64,000 nucleotides of DNA from Limnanthes douglasii subsp. nivea (Eukaryota; Streptophyta; Magnoliopsida; Brassicales; Limnanthaceae), in assembly GCA_036936605.1 (NCBI GenBank), contig JAUPFV010000003.1, forward strand, positions 153,234,997-153,298,996. The letters run 5' to 3'. Of the stretch, positions 1 through 11,284 are shown one piece after another. How positions within the stretch are numbered: position 1 is the first letter of the stretch; each line of letters starts with the position of its first letter. Below the pieces are notes generated by a model. That model was not told where the DNA came from and ran no database searches. It saw nothing but the letters and a program-made list of their open reading frames with translations. The position numbers and the translations under genes were made by a program.

Positions 1-981
1 CATTTAGGATTAAACACAACATCTTAATACCTTTTAGGTACATGAGTAGGTAGACTGGTAGTAGTCAAGGACCCAACATAAGGAGTATGAGGTTTAAGGG
101 TACCATCTTGTGACCTAGTTTGCATAATATGAGTTTTGAGTGTAGTGGGTAAGGATTGTGGGGGATTAGTAGAAGGGAAAGGTAGATATAGTGACATGCT
201 AGCATTTAGTGATTGAAAATTATGTGTGGGCTGACAAGTGATAGGATTGGCAATAGTAAATGGTCTAGTGACTTTCTGATGATGATTAGAAGTTAGTGTG
301 TTTGGAAGAGGATAAGATAGGTTATTGTGAGGAACTAGTTGATTGAGAGATAGGAGTTAAGTGTTTCGGACAAATTTGAGGTATGTGAGTAGTATGAGAC
401 AGAGTGTTACCTGAAGAAGATCCAGGGTGCAGTGGAACTGTTTGACCAGAAGAGACATTAGATTGATTTGATTTAGGCAGAAGATCACCACTAGTCACAA
501 GCTTGTTGGGCACACTAGGAAACCAAGAGTTGAAAGAGTAAGTAGAAGTAAGACTAGTTTGTTGATTATTAGAGAACCCTTGTGAGAAGGAAAATTCATT
601 TTCATTGAACACTACACTCCTAGAGATATAGGTCCTACCATTTGAACCCAAACAGATATACCCCTTGTGATATTGACTGTATCCAAGGAACACATAGTTA
701 GCATAGTGGAATTAGAACTTGTGGGACTAATATGGCCTCAGACATGGATATCAAGCACACCAAAAGTTTTTAGGGTAAGTTAGTTAGGAGTTTTGTGAAA
801 GATGACTTCATAGGGAGACTTATTGGATAGGACAGAAGTAGGGAGTCTGTTAATGAGGTAAACAGTAGTGTCAAAAGAGTGAACCCAGTACTTGTAGGGT
901 AAGCAAGATTGAGCCAAGAGAGTTAACCCAGTTTCAACTAGGTGCCTATGCTTTCTCTCAGCCCTGCCATTTTTGGCCTAA
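1..981 (-). pseudogene. copia integrase C-terminal part and pol linker
   Basis: The minus strand continues integrase from the NGRAERKH block (about 920-975) through the YLINRLP region and a zone ending FLGYSQYHKGYICLGSNGRTY (around 630-690). It then enters the Ser/Thr/Pro/Gln-rich linker preceding RT. The reading frame is broken repeatedly; the longest open part is about 322-693. The equivalent sequence in the copy at 39173-44579 lies at about 41640-42600. Confidence 0.75.
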
Positions 982-1405
982 TGTTTTTATTTTGATATAA
1001 TAATCCAGCCTTATTCAACATGTTATTATTGGATAGAAGAGATGCTAGATGAAAAGACAGTCAAGATGAGGAAAGTGCTAAACACATTAAAGAGAACTGG
1101 AGTGAATTGAAAAACTAGTGTAATTTTAGTAGGTCATAAATTACACATTAAGAAGGACTGTAATATTTTTCCTCTTTGAAGTCTTACGGTCTTTACAAAA
1201 CCTAGTGTTAGGGTTTTTGTGTATTCACCAAAAACGGCAGAGTCACTGTGTTCTTCTAATAAAATTGATCTGCAGCAGATCCGGAGACATAGGCATAATT
1301 TTTTAACTCCGTTAACAATTGTGTGTTTGATTTCACTTTTGTTTTGTGGTTTTCTTTTTTTTCTTTTGATCTGATTTGACAGGAAATTAGCATATTTCCC
1401 TTACA
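982..1405 (+). repeat. 5' LTR of nested copia
   Basis: Starts TGTTTTTATTTTGATA and ends TTTCCCTTACA, giving TG...CA ends. It is 424 bp and pairs with 5461-5883. An initiator-tRNA primer site follows directly. Confidence 0.92.
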
Positions 1406-1407
1406 AC

Positions 1408-1418
1408 TGGTATCAGAT
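1408..1418 (+). other. primer binding site
   Basis: TGGTATCAGAT lies 2 bases after the 5' LTR. It is complementary to the 3' end of initiator-Met tRNA and is the start of minus-strand DNA synthesis in plant copia elements. Confidence 0.85.
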
Positions 1419-1463
1419 CTAGACTGGTAGCGATCGAAAGGAAATCAAATTTGAGTGGGAGCA

Positions 1464-2253
1464 ATGGCTACAGACGAAGGAAACGTGAGACTCGAAAAAT
1501 TAGATGGTGTAGATTTTGGGTTGTGGAAGATGCAGATTGAAGATTATCTGTACCAGAAAAATATTTATCAACCCCTCTCAGAAAAGAAACCAGAGGGTAT
1601 GAAAGATGAAGAGTGGACCCTTCTTGATAGACAAGCTCTTGGACCATCTGATTGACGTTATCCCGCAATGTTTCTTTTAACATCATAAAGGAAATAAACA
1701 CGGCGGGTCTTACGAAGGCTCTCTCCAGTATGTATGAGAAGCCATCAGCGTCCAACAAAGTTCACTTGATGAGGCGTTTATTTAATTTGCGAATGATGAA
1801 AGGCGCTTTGGTAGCTCAACACCTCAATGAACTCAATACAATCACAACCGAGTTGAGTTCAGTTGAAATTTATTTTGATGAAGAAATACGAGCATTGATA
1901 CTTTTGCCTTCACTACCAGATAGTTGGAATGCTACTGTCACTGCGGTGAGTAGCTCGTCAGGAAGTAATAAGTTGAAATTTTATGATGTTCGTGACCTAG
2001 TTCTCAGTGAATAGATTCTAAGGATATAATCAGGTTAGTCATCATTCTCCTCAGTCTTACATACAGAATCGAGAGGAAGAAATTCAACCAGAGTATATGA
2101 ACGCGGTAAATCGAACTACCTAGGGAAATCAAGAGACTGGAGGTCCAAGTCTAGGAATCCTAAAAATTCATAGGGGTTGAGAAACAACGAGTGTTGGAAT
2201 TGTGGGAAGACCGGGCACTATAAATTTCAGTGCAAGAGAGAACCAAAGGACTA
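1464..2253 (+). pseudogene. copia gag with zinc knuckle
   Basis: The first ATG after the primer site opens MATDEGNVRLEKLDGVDFG, typical of Tork-type gag. A frameshift near 1650 moves the frame; the UBN2 domain then continues to about 2014 (MEKPSAS... LPSLPDSWNATVTAV). After stops, a CCHC knuckle (CWNCGKTGHYKFQCKRE, about 2192-2242) completes the nucleocapsid. The protein would coat element RNA. The frameshift and stops inactivate it. Confidence 0.88.
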
Positions 2254-5200
2254 GGAGAAGAAGACAGAGGAAAATATCACTTTACAAGGAGACGATGCGT
2301 TAATATGCTCCTTAGAAATCACGGAAGAGTCTTGGGTATTAGACTCTGGAGCATCGTTTCACGCGACTTCTAAGAAAGAATTCTTCGAGAGGTATGTCCC
2401 TAGTAACCTTGAAAAAGTATATCTTGGTGATGATTAACCTTGTGATATTATTGGTAAAGGTACTGTGAAGATTAAGTTGAATGGGTCTGTATGGGAACTG
2501 AAAGATGTCAGACATATTCCCAGTCTCAGAAATAATTTAATCTCAGTAGGGCAGTTGGCTAGCGAAGGCTATAATACGATCTTCCATGGTGACAATTGAA
2601 AAATTTCAAAGGGAGGAATGACGGTTGCTCGCGGAAAGAAGAGTGGTACTCATTACAAGACAGCAGAGATGAGCTGTTCAATTGCAATAGCAGCAGGAAA
2701 CGAAAATCCAAATGTTTGGCGCTAGAGGCTTGGCCATATGAGTGTGAAGGGTATGAAAATTATATACTCGAATGGGAAGCTTCCAGTTCTAAAGTCAGTC
2801 GATATAGACATGTGTGAAGATCGCATACTTGGAAAATAGAAAAGGGTCCGTTTCAGACGAGTGGTGGAACCCCAAAGAAAGAAAGACTGGAGCTTGTTCA
2901 CTATGACGTTTGGGGGCCAACAACTGTTTCATCTATAGGAGGGAAACACTATTTCGTTTTTAGGTTTATTTCGATGATCATTCTCGAAAGCTATAGGTTT
3001 ATTTTCTGAAGCATAAATCTGAAGTGTTTGCTGTTTTTAGGAGATGGAAATCTATGGTTGAGAATGAGACAAGTCTGAAGATTAAAAAGCTGAGAACTGA
3101 TAATGGGGGTGAATATGAGGACACCAAATTCAAGAACTTTTGCTATGAGCATGGTATCAAGATTGAGAGAACCGTTCCAGGTACACTTCAACACAATGGT
3201 ATTGCCGAACGTATGAACATAACGTTGACAGAAAGAGCCAGAAGCATTCGAATGCATTCTGGTTTACCGAAGTAGTTATGGGCAGAAGCAATCAACACAT
3301 CGGCTTACCTGGTCAACCGAGGCCTGTCGGTTCCCTTAGAACATCGAATACCCGAGGAGGTATAGAGTGGTAAGGATATAAAATTATCAAATCTAAGAGT
3401 TTTTGGTTGTACAACATATGTTCATATAAGTGATCAAGGCAGAAACAAGCTTGATCCGAAATGGAAAATATGTTTCCTGCTCGGTTATGGAAAAAATGAG
3501 TTCGGTTATCGTGTTTGGGATGAGTTGAATAAAAAGATGATACGAAGTAGAGATGTGATCTTCAATGAAACAGTGATGTACAAAGACATATATAAAACTG
3601 AAGAAAATGACTCAAAGCCGTATGAATCAGTATTTACAGATATGGAGGGAGTCCTAGATAGTCAAGAAATAGAGCCGATCAGATTAACCCCTCAACAAGG
3701 AGAGTCCGTTGGACAGACCGATTGACAGCAATCCGATATCCTATAGCCGACAAGGGCAGCTCCTGTTTTACAAAGATCTTCCCGACCCTATGTACCCAAC
3801 ATGAGATACTTGAACTATCTGTTACTTACCGATGGAGGGGAACCTGAATGCTATGATGAAGCTTGCCAGACCAGTGATGCCAGTAAGTGGGAGTTTGCCA
3901 TGAAAAATGAGATGAAGTCTTTAATCTCAAATAATAAATGGGACCTAACTAAGTTACCAATGGGTAAAAAGGAACTTCATAACAAATGGGTGTATTGGGT
4001 GAAAGATGAGCACAATGACTCTAAGAGATACAAAGCCTGACTAGTTGTCAAAGGGTTCCAGCAAAAGGAAGTAATTGATTACACCGATATTTTTTCTCCA
4101 GTTGTAAAGCTCAATACTATTAGATCAGTGTTGAGTATTGTTGCCATTGAAGACCTTTATCTTGAACAGTTAGATGGGAAGACTGCATTTCTTCACGAGG
4201 ATTTGGATGAGGAGATATACATGTATCAACCAAAAGGTTTCTTAAAAGAGGGGAAAGAAAACATGGTATGCAGACTTAAGAAAAGTTTGTATGGTTTAAA
4301 TCAAGCTCCAAGACAGTGGTACAAGAAATTTGATGGTTTTATGCACAAAAAGAGTTTTCAGAAGTTTAATGCGGACCATTGTTGCTATTTTAAAGATATA
4401 AGTCCAGTTATATCATTTTGCTACACTATGTTGATGATATGTTAGTAGCAGGTTGTGATATGGATGCTATTAGAAGATTGAAGCTACAATTGTCAAAAGA
4501 ATTTGACATGAAGGACTTGGGTCCTACGAAGAAGATTCTTGGAATGCAAATCATAAGAGATAAGCATAGAAAAGTTTTGCAGTTATCTCAGTCAGAGTAC
4601 ATCGATCGCGTTTTGAAGAGATTTATCATGTGTGATGCAAAACCAGTTTGTACATCATTGGCAGGTCACTTTCGTTTATCTAAGGATCAATCCCCTAAGA
4701 CGGATGAAGAAAAAGACTGTATGGCTAAGTTTCCTTACGCCTCAGCTATTGGAAGTTTGATGTATGCAATGGTCTGTACAAGACCAGACATTAGTCATGC
4801 AGTGGGAGTTGTGAGTAGGTTTATGTCAAACCCATTGAAAATTCATTGGGAAGCTGTCAAATGGAGTTTGATGTACATACTAGGTACCACAGAAAAGTGT
4901 TTGTACTTTGGTAAGGGTGAGTTAAAGGTACAAGGCTGCGTAGATGCAGATTTTGGAGGTGAAGTTGATCACTAGAAAAGCACTACCGGTTATATATTTA
5001 CTATTGGAACTACAACTGTTAGTTGGATGTCAAAGTTACAGAAAATTGTCACTCTATCAACTACAGAGGATGAGTATGTAGCAGTGACCGAAGCCAGTAA
5101 AGAGATGATATGGTTTCAAGGTTTGTTAACCGAGTTAAGATTTAAACAGAAGAACAACGTTCTGCATAGTGATAGTCAAAGCGCAATTCAATTGGCGAAG

Positions 5201-5389
5201 AATTCAACATTTCATTCAAGAACCAAGCAAATCAGTCTTCACTATCATTTCATTAGATCTTTATTGGAAGATGAGGTGCTAATACTAAAAAATATCCAAA
5301 GAAGCAAGAATCCAGCTGATATGTTGACAAAGACAGTAGCCATTGAAAAACTGAAGTTGTGTTCAGCTTCAGTTTGTCTGCAAGAGTAA
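2254..5389 (+). pseudogene. copia pol: protease, integrase, RT, RNase H
   Basis: Domains in order: protease with LDSGASFHAT (about 2340-2370); GAG-pre-integrase; integrase with ELVHYDVWGP (about 2890-2920) and LRTDNGGEYE (about 3091-3120); the GLNQAP and YVDDMLV motifs of RT (about 4290-4310 and 4421-4441); RNase H with STTEDEYVA and ADMLTK (about 5058-5330). The RT active site YVDD is still readable. At least ten stops or frameshifts break the polyprotein, for example near 2437, 2598, 3273 and 4038. The last open part, 5027-5389, ends 72 bp before the 3' LTR. Confidence 0.9.
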
Positions 5390-5450
5390 TATGACCAGAA
5401 AGATCTGCTGCATAAATCAAGGTGTGAAGATAGGTTGAAACCAATCTTCA

Positions 5451-5459
5451 AGTGGGAGA
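5451..5459 (+). other. polypurine tract
   Basis: AGTGGGAGA ends one base before the 3' LTR, the position used to prime plus-strand DNA synthesis. Confidence 0.75.
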
Positions 5460-5460
5460 T

Positions 5461-5883
5461 TGTTATTTTGACATAATAATCCAGCCTTATTCAACATGTT
5501 ATTATTTGATGGAAGAGATGCTAGATGAAAAGACAATGAAGATGAGGCAAGTGATAAACACATTAAAGAGAACTGGAGTGAATTGAAAAGATAGTGTAAT
5601 TTTAGTGGGTCATAAATTACACATTAAGAAGGAGTGTAATATGTTTCCTTTTTTAAGTCTTACAGTCTCTACAGAACCTAGTGTTAGGGTTTTTGTGTAT
5701 TCACCAAAAACGGCAGAGTCACTGTGTTCTTCTAAATAAAATTGATCTGCAGCAGATCCGGAGACGTAGACATAATTTGCTGAACTCCGTTAACAATTGT
5801 GTGTTTTATTTCACTTTTGTTTTGTGCTTTCCTTTTTTTTCTTTTGATCTGATTTGACAGGAAATTAGCATATTTCCCTTACA
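5461..5883 (+). repeat. 3' LTR of nested copia
   Basis: Starts TGTTATTTTGACATAATA and ends TTTCCCTTACA. It is 423 bp and pairs with 982-1405. Integrase of the older minus-strand element resumes immediately after it. Confidence 0.92.
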
Positions 5884-6850
5884 GAGGTGTCTGTGGAAGA
5901 TATTCTTAGTATAAACGCTTGTTCTTTAGCAAAAGAGAGTATTGGTCTAAATTCCCCACCCAATCACTTTGAACAACCTTTATGGACCTTTCAAATTGTT
6001 TCTCAACAAGATTTTGAAGTTTTTAAAGATGTTAAAGACCCAAATTTTGTCCTTGATAGGGTAAAACCAAGTGTACCTTGAATGATCATCAAAGAAAATA
6101 ACGTGGAACCTATACCCCTTTGTAGATAGAACAGGAGAATGACCCAATACATCAGTGTGTATGAGGTCCAGAATGTTAACTGTGACACTTTCCCAATTGA
6201 CAAGTCTCACAAAAGTTCATTGCATTATTATCAATTAAGTTGAGATTACAAGAATTTAAAACAGAATTGAGAGTATTTAGAGATGGATAGCCAAGCTTCA
6301 TATGCCATCCATCCTTTAGGGAATTACAAACAACAGACTGTACATTGGAAACATTAGCTTGAGGTGAACTAATTGATGCTTTTCTTGCTTGTGACTTACG
6401 GTAGCTTTCCAACATATACAAACCATTCTCAAATGTCTCTCTTAGAAGAATAGTCCTTGTTCCCTTTTCCTTCACAAAGCAAAACCCATCATGAAATTCA
6501 ACAAACACATTATTATTTTTAGTAAGTTGAAAAACAGAAACTAAATTCTTGTTTATTAGGGAACATGTAGAATATTTGAGAGTAAAATAGGTCTTTTGGT
6601 TTTAGAATATAGGTTAGAACTGCCAATATGTTTAATAGGTAACCTTTGACCACTACCAACCAGCACACTCTTATTACATGAGTACTCAGATTTGAGTCAA
6701 CAAACTTGAATTTCCTGTAACATGGTGGCTAGCACAATTGTCAACAAACCAGGCATTGTCACCTATAATGTCTTGAGTAGTAACATAGGAAGCTTGTTCT
6801 CCTTCATTTTTACCTTGATCTGTTGGTGTGTTTCCCGTGACAGAGGGATC
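5884..6850 (-). pseudogene. copia protease to integrase (5' part of pol)
   Basis: The minus strand carries a decayed protease, in which the usual DSGASHH reads DNCASHH (about 6730-6760), then the GAG-pre-integrase domain ending NFCETCQLGKCHS (to 6176) and the integrase core start with NILDLIHTDVLG and FFDDHSRYTWFYPI (about 6070-6180). Loss of the catalytic protease Ser-Gly context, several stops and the insertion at 5884 make it non-functional. Integrase resumes on the far side of the insertion at 981. Confidence 0.8.
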
Positions 6851-6869
6851 ATCTCTGTAGTAGCAAACA

Positions 6870-7535
6870 GGGCAGAATGACCATACCTACTACAAATCTG
6901 GCAGGTTGGTTTGTTCTGAGAGAACCTACCACCTCTTTCTCTGTAGTAGTTACCCCTGCCTCTGCTATTGTTTGAGTAGATAGACCTCCCTCTATAGTTT
7001 TTAATCTATCCTCTGGTACCACCATAGAAACCTCTTGAGCTGCTATTGTTTTCTTGTTGCTTGAGATCTGTCTTTTGAGTGAAGTTGACAGAGGCCAAAC
7101 CCATGTTAGCGATCGCTTTGTAGATTTAGCAATGATTCAAGTTTGCTATCAGATGTGAGCAGACTTGTTTGTAGATATAGCCAACTCAAGTCCTCTTTGT
7201 CTATCAGACTCACCATAATAGGGTGTATTTTGAGTCCAATCCAGCTAGAACTTGGGTGACTAAGTCATCCATAGACACACCACAACCAGCAAGCAGCAAA
7301 TTATCACAAATAGAATTCATCTTGTTCAGGTATTCAAACATTGAAGTGTTACCTTTACGAGTTCGCTGGAACTCATACTCAAAATATGTAATTGTGGCTC
7401 TTGTTTGTGAGCTAGCGAGTTTTCTTGCAGCTTCCCAGAGACCATTTGAAGTCTCATCCTCCATTAACTGAGCAGCTACCTTTGGGCTCATGGTTAAGTA
7501 AAGTCAACCCAGAAAGAGTTGATCCTTAACTGATT
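6870..7535 (-). pseudogene. copia gag, 5'-truncated
   Basis: The minus strand encodes a copia gag (UBN2-type). It begins near KDQLFLG, has an in-frame TGA at the position of a tryptophan in related copies, then MSPKVAAQLMED, the TYFEYEFQRTRKG segment and SMDDLVTQVLAGLDSKY. A glycine/arginine-rich stretch and a CCHC-type zinc knuckle region (around 6890-6920) follow. This is the nucleocapsid precursor that packages element RNA. Stops and frameshifts inactivate it. The open part from about 7491 to 7210 is 93 codons. Confidence 0.8.
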
Positions 7536-7544
7536 CTTTGTATT

Positions 7545-7992
7545 TTATTCGTTTTGTTTCCTTTAATTTCAACAGCTCACAACACTACCATATATATAGG
7601 TAGTTGTTACAGGATGTGAGGGAATCTTTTATTGTTCTAACGGATTGAATGTAAATAAGACACACATAGTTACATTTTGAATTTTGTACAAGAGAGTGTG
7701 ACAAGTCCAAAGGACTAGCACAATGTTTTAACTTGTGATGAGTCTAGTGTAAGTCACAAACTTTGGGTCTTGGGTCTTGCCCAATGCTTGACGCGAAACA
7801 CCTTAGGGAGAGTTCCATATGATTTCTCAACTTGTTGTTTCAAGATGAAGAAGAGGAAGTCAGCTGGTTGTACTTCGAAACCCTAGCTGACTTCTCTTCT
7901 TTCTTAGTCTCCCTCAGCTGCCGGTGAGAGACACTCTCGTTTCCGAGGAGTCCTTTAAGACCGGAGTGAGGATTACTCTTGACATGTCGACA
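7545..7992 (-). repeat. 5' LTR of the minus-strand copia element
   Basis: On the minus strand this block starts TGTCGACATGTCAAG and keeps, in the same order, features of the 486-bp LTR at 39173-39658: a CAGCTAGGGTTT stretch near CTGACTTC, TGTACAAAATTCA, an AATAAAGATTCC-like stretch, and ACTACCTATATATATGGTAG. The right boundary is set by the first TG, the left is approximate because the LTR end, primer site and early gag are deleted. No partner LTR is in the window. Confidence 0.65.
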
Positions 7993-9769
7993 TAACCATT
8001 GACTTTCTAGACAATCAGACAGAATTGAAGACATCAAAAGAGAGATTAAGAATATTAACTCACAAATAGAAATAAAATGATGAAAACTTATAAATACTAT
8101 GAGAGTAATTGGCATTTTGTAAACAAAATGCTAAAAAATTACAAATCCTACAAATTGGGTAGTTGTAGTCACCCACATATAAATAGAACACTAGACCAGA
8201 CTGTATATATAAATATATATCTAACACAGTTTCTGAATCTCGACTATTCATACTTCTATTTCTGACCTAATTATAGAAGTTTACTTTTTCAGACACCATA
8301 ATATTGTTCCAATTCGGAAGTTCGGGAGCCATCTAAAGAAGGATTCAGCTCACACAATCACTAACCGAAGTATTGCTTTTAGCTTTGATAACCTAAAACC
8401 GCCTACCTCCAAAAGGAGAATTAAGGATTTGGACTTGTTGACCTTAACTAACACATATATAAGGTTGTTACCACCTCCGTCTCCTTCCTCCAAGATCATT
8501 AATTAGTGGTGAGTAGTGGATTTCTAATGGAATAAAATTGTGGGTAGTTGGTTTCTGATGGAATGAAATTATAAGTATATGGGAAGTTATATTATTTTCT
8601 CTTCTCAAACAAAATTAAATCAGTCTTCTGGCATATTTTTAAATCCCTCTATTTCTCAATCTTTTATTATTCATGAGCTACATTTGTAATTTATTATATT
8701 ATTTTTTTCACAAGCATTAATGTTATCGATAAAATTAGACATTTTGGTGCCATGCCGCTTCATTTTACTCATATATAGTTCTATTTTGATTATCTCTAAA
8801 TCTAACTTAGATTTTAAGATTAGTAGACTAATAATTTTGGATATTTTGAAAGAATAATAATAAATAAAGTATAAAAACAAATAAAATAATAATAAAATTT
8901 TAGCGTTATATATTTATCTAGATAATAATAAATATTAATATTTATTTTTTAGATAAATTTAAAAATAGAAAATGAAAGTGAATATGGAAAACTAGGTCTT
9001 AAAACGCCTCATCAGATGCATAAGACGCGTCCGAAATGATTACCCACCACCTAAGAGGCAACATCGGCGTCAAAGTTTTAATATCTTTCCGCCCCGCTTA
9101 TTTCCATATAATTCCGCTAGTGGTTGTTACATCAGCAACACAGCTAAGGTTATCTCTCAATACCTGCTTTAAAAAATCCAATGAGCCTAAATACCTTACA
9201 AATGGGAAATGCATAATCTCTCAAGTTAACAAATAAGTTGTAACACTTCAAATCAAAGTTAACAATACTCTTTGAATGCATATAATTCCGTTCCAAAACT
9301 TACACCCATGGTGGCAATGATAAGCTATTATGATGATTTAGTTGCCTGACATTTTCACATAACTCAGAAACATAAAAAAAGATGACCTTATTCCAATTAC
9401 ATAACTTTTTAGATTGTTAGCAATTAAGTTACTAAATGTTTCGCATACAATTTGGCACCAAACGGGAAACAAACTCAACTACAATGTCAAATATATTAAT
9501 TTGAACCATAAATCAAACCCAATCCCAATTGTAACCTCAAATCAAATACCATCCAAATTCTCCAAATCAACCCTATTTAATATATATAATACTAATTGAA
9601 TAATTTAGGTCAATAACAAATTCCAACGTAATATTGCATATATTAAGCAGGAATAATACTAATTAATGTTAAGAGACAATTTACCTTTAATTTCAGCCTA
9701 ATTTTTTCAAGATAACAGAACTCTCTTTCAAAATCTAGTTTAGAACTTTCGAATTTCTTCGTGATATTT

Positions 9770-10090
9770 AAATGTATAGATATTTAAATTTGGATGAAAT
9801 TTTGAAAAAACTATGGATTAAAGGGAAAACTTGAAGGGTTAATAAAGGTTTTGAAAAGGAAAAAAATTGAAGTGTTTGGAAAAAGGATTTACTGGCTGAA
9901 AAAATATTTATGGCTGAGAAGGAAGAAGAAAAGAAGGGTTTGAAAAAGGTCAAATATATATTGAGCTGAAAAGAGTTTTGTATCTGGGAACAAAGAAAAG
10001 GCGTAGAGTCTGAGATGATTTGGGTAAAGAAAGGGAAAATAAAACAGATAAATGAGTCGAGGGAAAATAAAGTAAAAATAGGAGGCAAAA
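9770..10090. other. purine-rich, cytosine-poor block
   Basis: For about 320 bp the plus strand is mostly A and G with T and very little C, including runs such as GAAGGAAGAAGAAAAGAAGGG. The minus strand is therefore pyrimidine-rich, as in many plant 5' UTRs or promoters. No gene is evident next to it. Confidence 0.5.
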
Positions 10091-10433
10091 TATTAATTTC
10101 TTATTATTATAAATGAAATAAGAGACATGAACTTATATTTATCGTCAATGGTTATGTAAACCAATGAGATTTGCTACCAAATATTTGGTCGGTTATAAAT
10201 TCGTGGTAATAACGAAAGTCGATTCGCAACGGATTAAATGACGACGGGTTATAAAACATTATTTTTCCATTAATGTATATTATGTTTGCACAACTAATTT
10301 TGAAAACATATACAGAGTAGAAACAATATATTTTATGAGGTCGCTTTACTGCAGTTTGAAGGAGTTCCCTCTTATTAAACAAACAAACCAGACAGCAAGT
10401 ATAGAAATGATATCTCACATTTCTATAAATTTT

Positions 10434-10537
10434 TATGGAAATGATAACGGTCATTTCAAGATCAGTATGGAAATGATAACGGTCATTTCAAAGATTAATA
10501 TGATGGAAATGATAACGGTCATTTCGAAGATCAAATG
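10434..10537. repeat. three tandem copies of a 32-36-bp unit with an internal inverted repeat
   Basis: Each unit contains GAAATGATAACGGTCATTTC, in which GAAATGA pairs with TCATTTC around TAACGG. The units start near 10434, 10466 and 10502. A degenerate fourth half lies just upstream (about 10404-10425). TAACGG includes the AACGG core bound by plant MYB3R-type factors; whether it is functional here is unknown. Confidence 0.8.
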
Positions 10538-11284
10538 TACACAGTTTGTCTCTTATATAGACAAATTACTAACTGTTTGATCTTATCTTACTAACTGACA
10601 TAATAACACGTGTCTGTTCAATGTTTATCCAACACAGTTTACATGATAAAAGTAGTTAAAAACCAGGTTGGAGTAAGCTCAATTAAAGTAGATGCGACGA
10701 ACAAATCATGCGAGCTTACGGTCGTTAATTTGAGTAAACAAGAGTAGGCGACTATCTCGAGGCGAAAATAAGCGTTTTGGGAGTTGTGTAAGTGTTTCCT
10801 ATTTAGTTGCGTTATGTGTTAAACCAACTAAAGAAGCCTCACTCCAAAAATGATTACAAGACCAAACACAAAGAATAAATAGAAGTTCAAGCCGAAAAAA
10901 CATGTACCTTCTACAGCACATTACAACCGTTGTAAATGATCCCAAATACAACTTATTTATTCTATTTGTACAATGGTACAAACATGGATAGTTATTTAAA
11001 AATCCAGCACCCTATGCAGCAACTTGTACATCTTCTACAACTATTAATAGTCACTTCTAGCGATGAAAGAAAGACATGATTTGAAATTAATAAAATAACT
11101 ACGAAAATCTTAAAAGGATTAGAACACATTCTTTTTATTATTTATCCGTTGGTATCCGAGTTATATACATTCATTAGCAAATTCAATTATCCAGCTAACT
11201 CGGAGTCTTTAGATTTTTAGTGTGCTAATATTTATCATCTTTTAAGAAGCAATAACTTAAAAATTAATCAAATTTGTACCTTAT

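Larger units (their letters stand above)
982..5883 (+). mobile_element. Ty1/copia retrotransposon, Tork-like, nested in the minus-strand copia
   Basis: A 4.9-kb plus-strand LTR element with 5' LTR, primer site, gag, protease, integrase, RT, RNase H, purine tract and 3' LTR. The LTRs differ at roughly 6% of positions by eye, so this is not a recent insertion. The flanks (CCTAA before, GAGGT after) do not match, so there is no clean 5-bp target duplication. The flanking sequence on both sides belongs to one integrase gene, which proves the insertion. All ORFs are broken. The Tork assignment rests on the gag-pol arrangement and on the ELVHYDVWGP and SEYIDRVLKRF motifs. Confidence 0.93.
1..7992 (-). 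mobile_element. Ty1/copia element, minus strand, split by a younger copia insertion
   Basis: Reading the minus strand from 7992 to 1 gives, in order, a 5' LTR, gag, a decayed protease, GAG-pre-integrase, integrase, and the linker before reverse transcriptase. The element runs off the left edge, so RT, RNase H and the 3' LTR are outside the window. Integrase is cut at 981/5884 by the element at 982-5883: one side stops in the block before the conserved AQNGRAER region and the other side resumes with it. Family membership is inferred from gag and integrase similarity to the copy at 39173-44579. Stops and frameshifts are frequent. A deletion has removed the end of the 5' LTR, the primer site and roughly the first hundred gag codons. 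Confidence 0.85.
7993..11284. other. AT-rich intergenic DNA without recognisable genes
   Basis: I see no coherent coding sequence on either strand. Open frames here are short and have no family features. The stretch holds AT-rich blocks (about 8600-8960), a strongly strand-asymmetric purine-rich block (about 9770-10090) and a tandem inverted-repeat cluster (10434-10537), listed separately. Confidence 0.6.

Noticed and set aside
9768..10088. 106-codon Phe/Ser-rich minus-strand frame
   Set aside because: It is produced by the purine-rich composition of the plus strand; the residues follow base composition and match no family.
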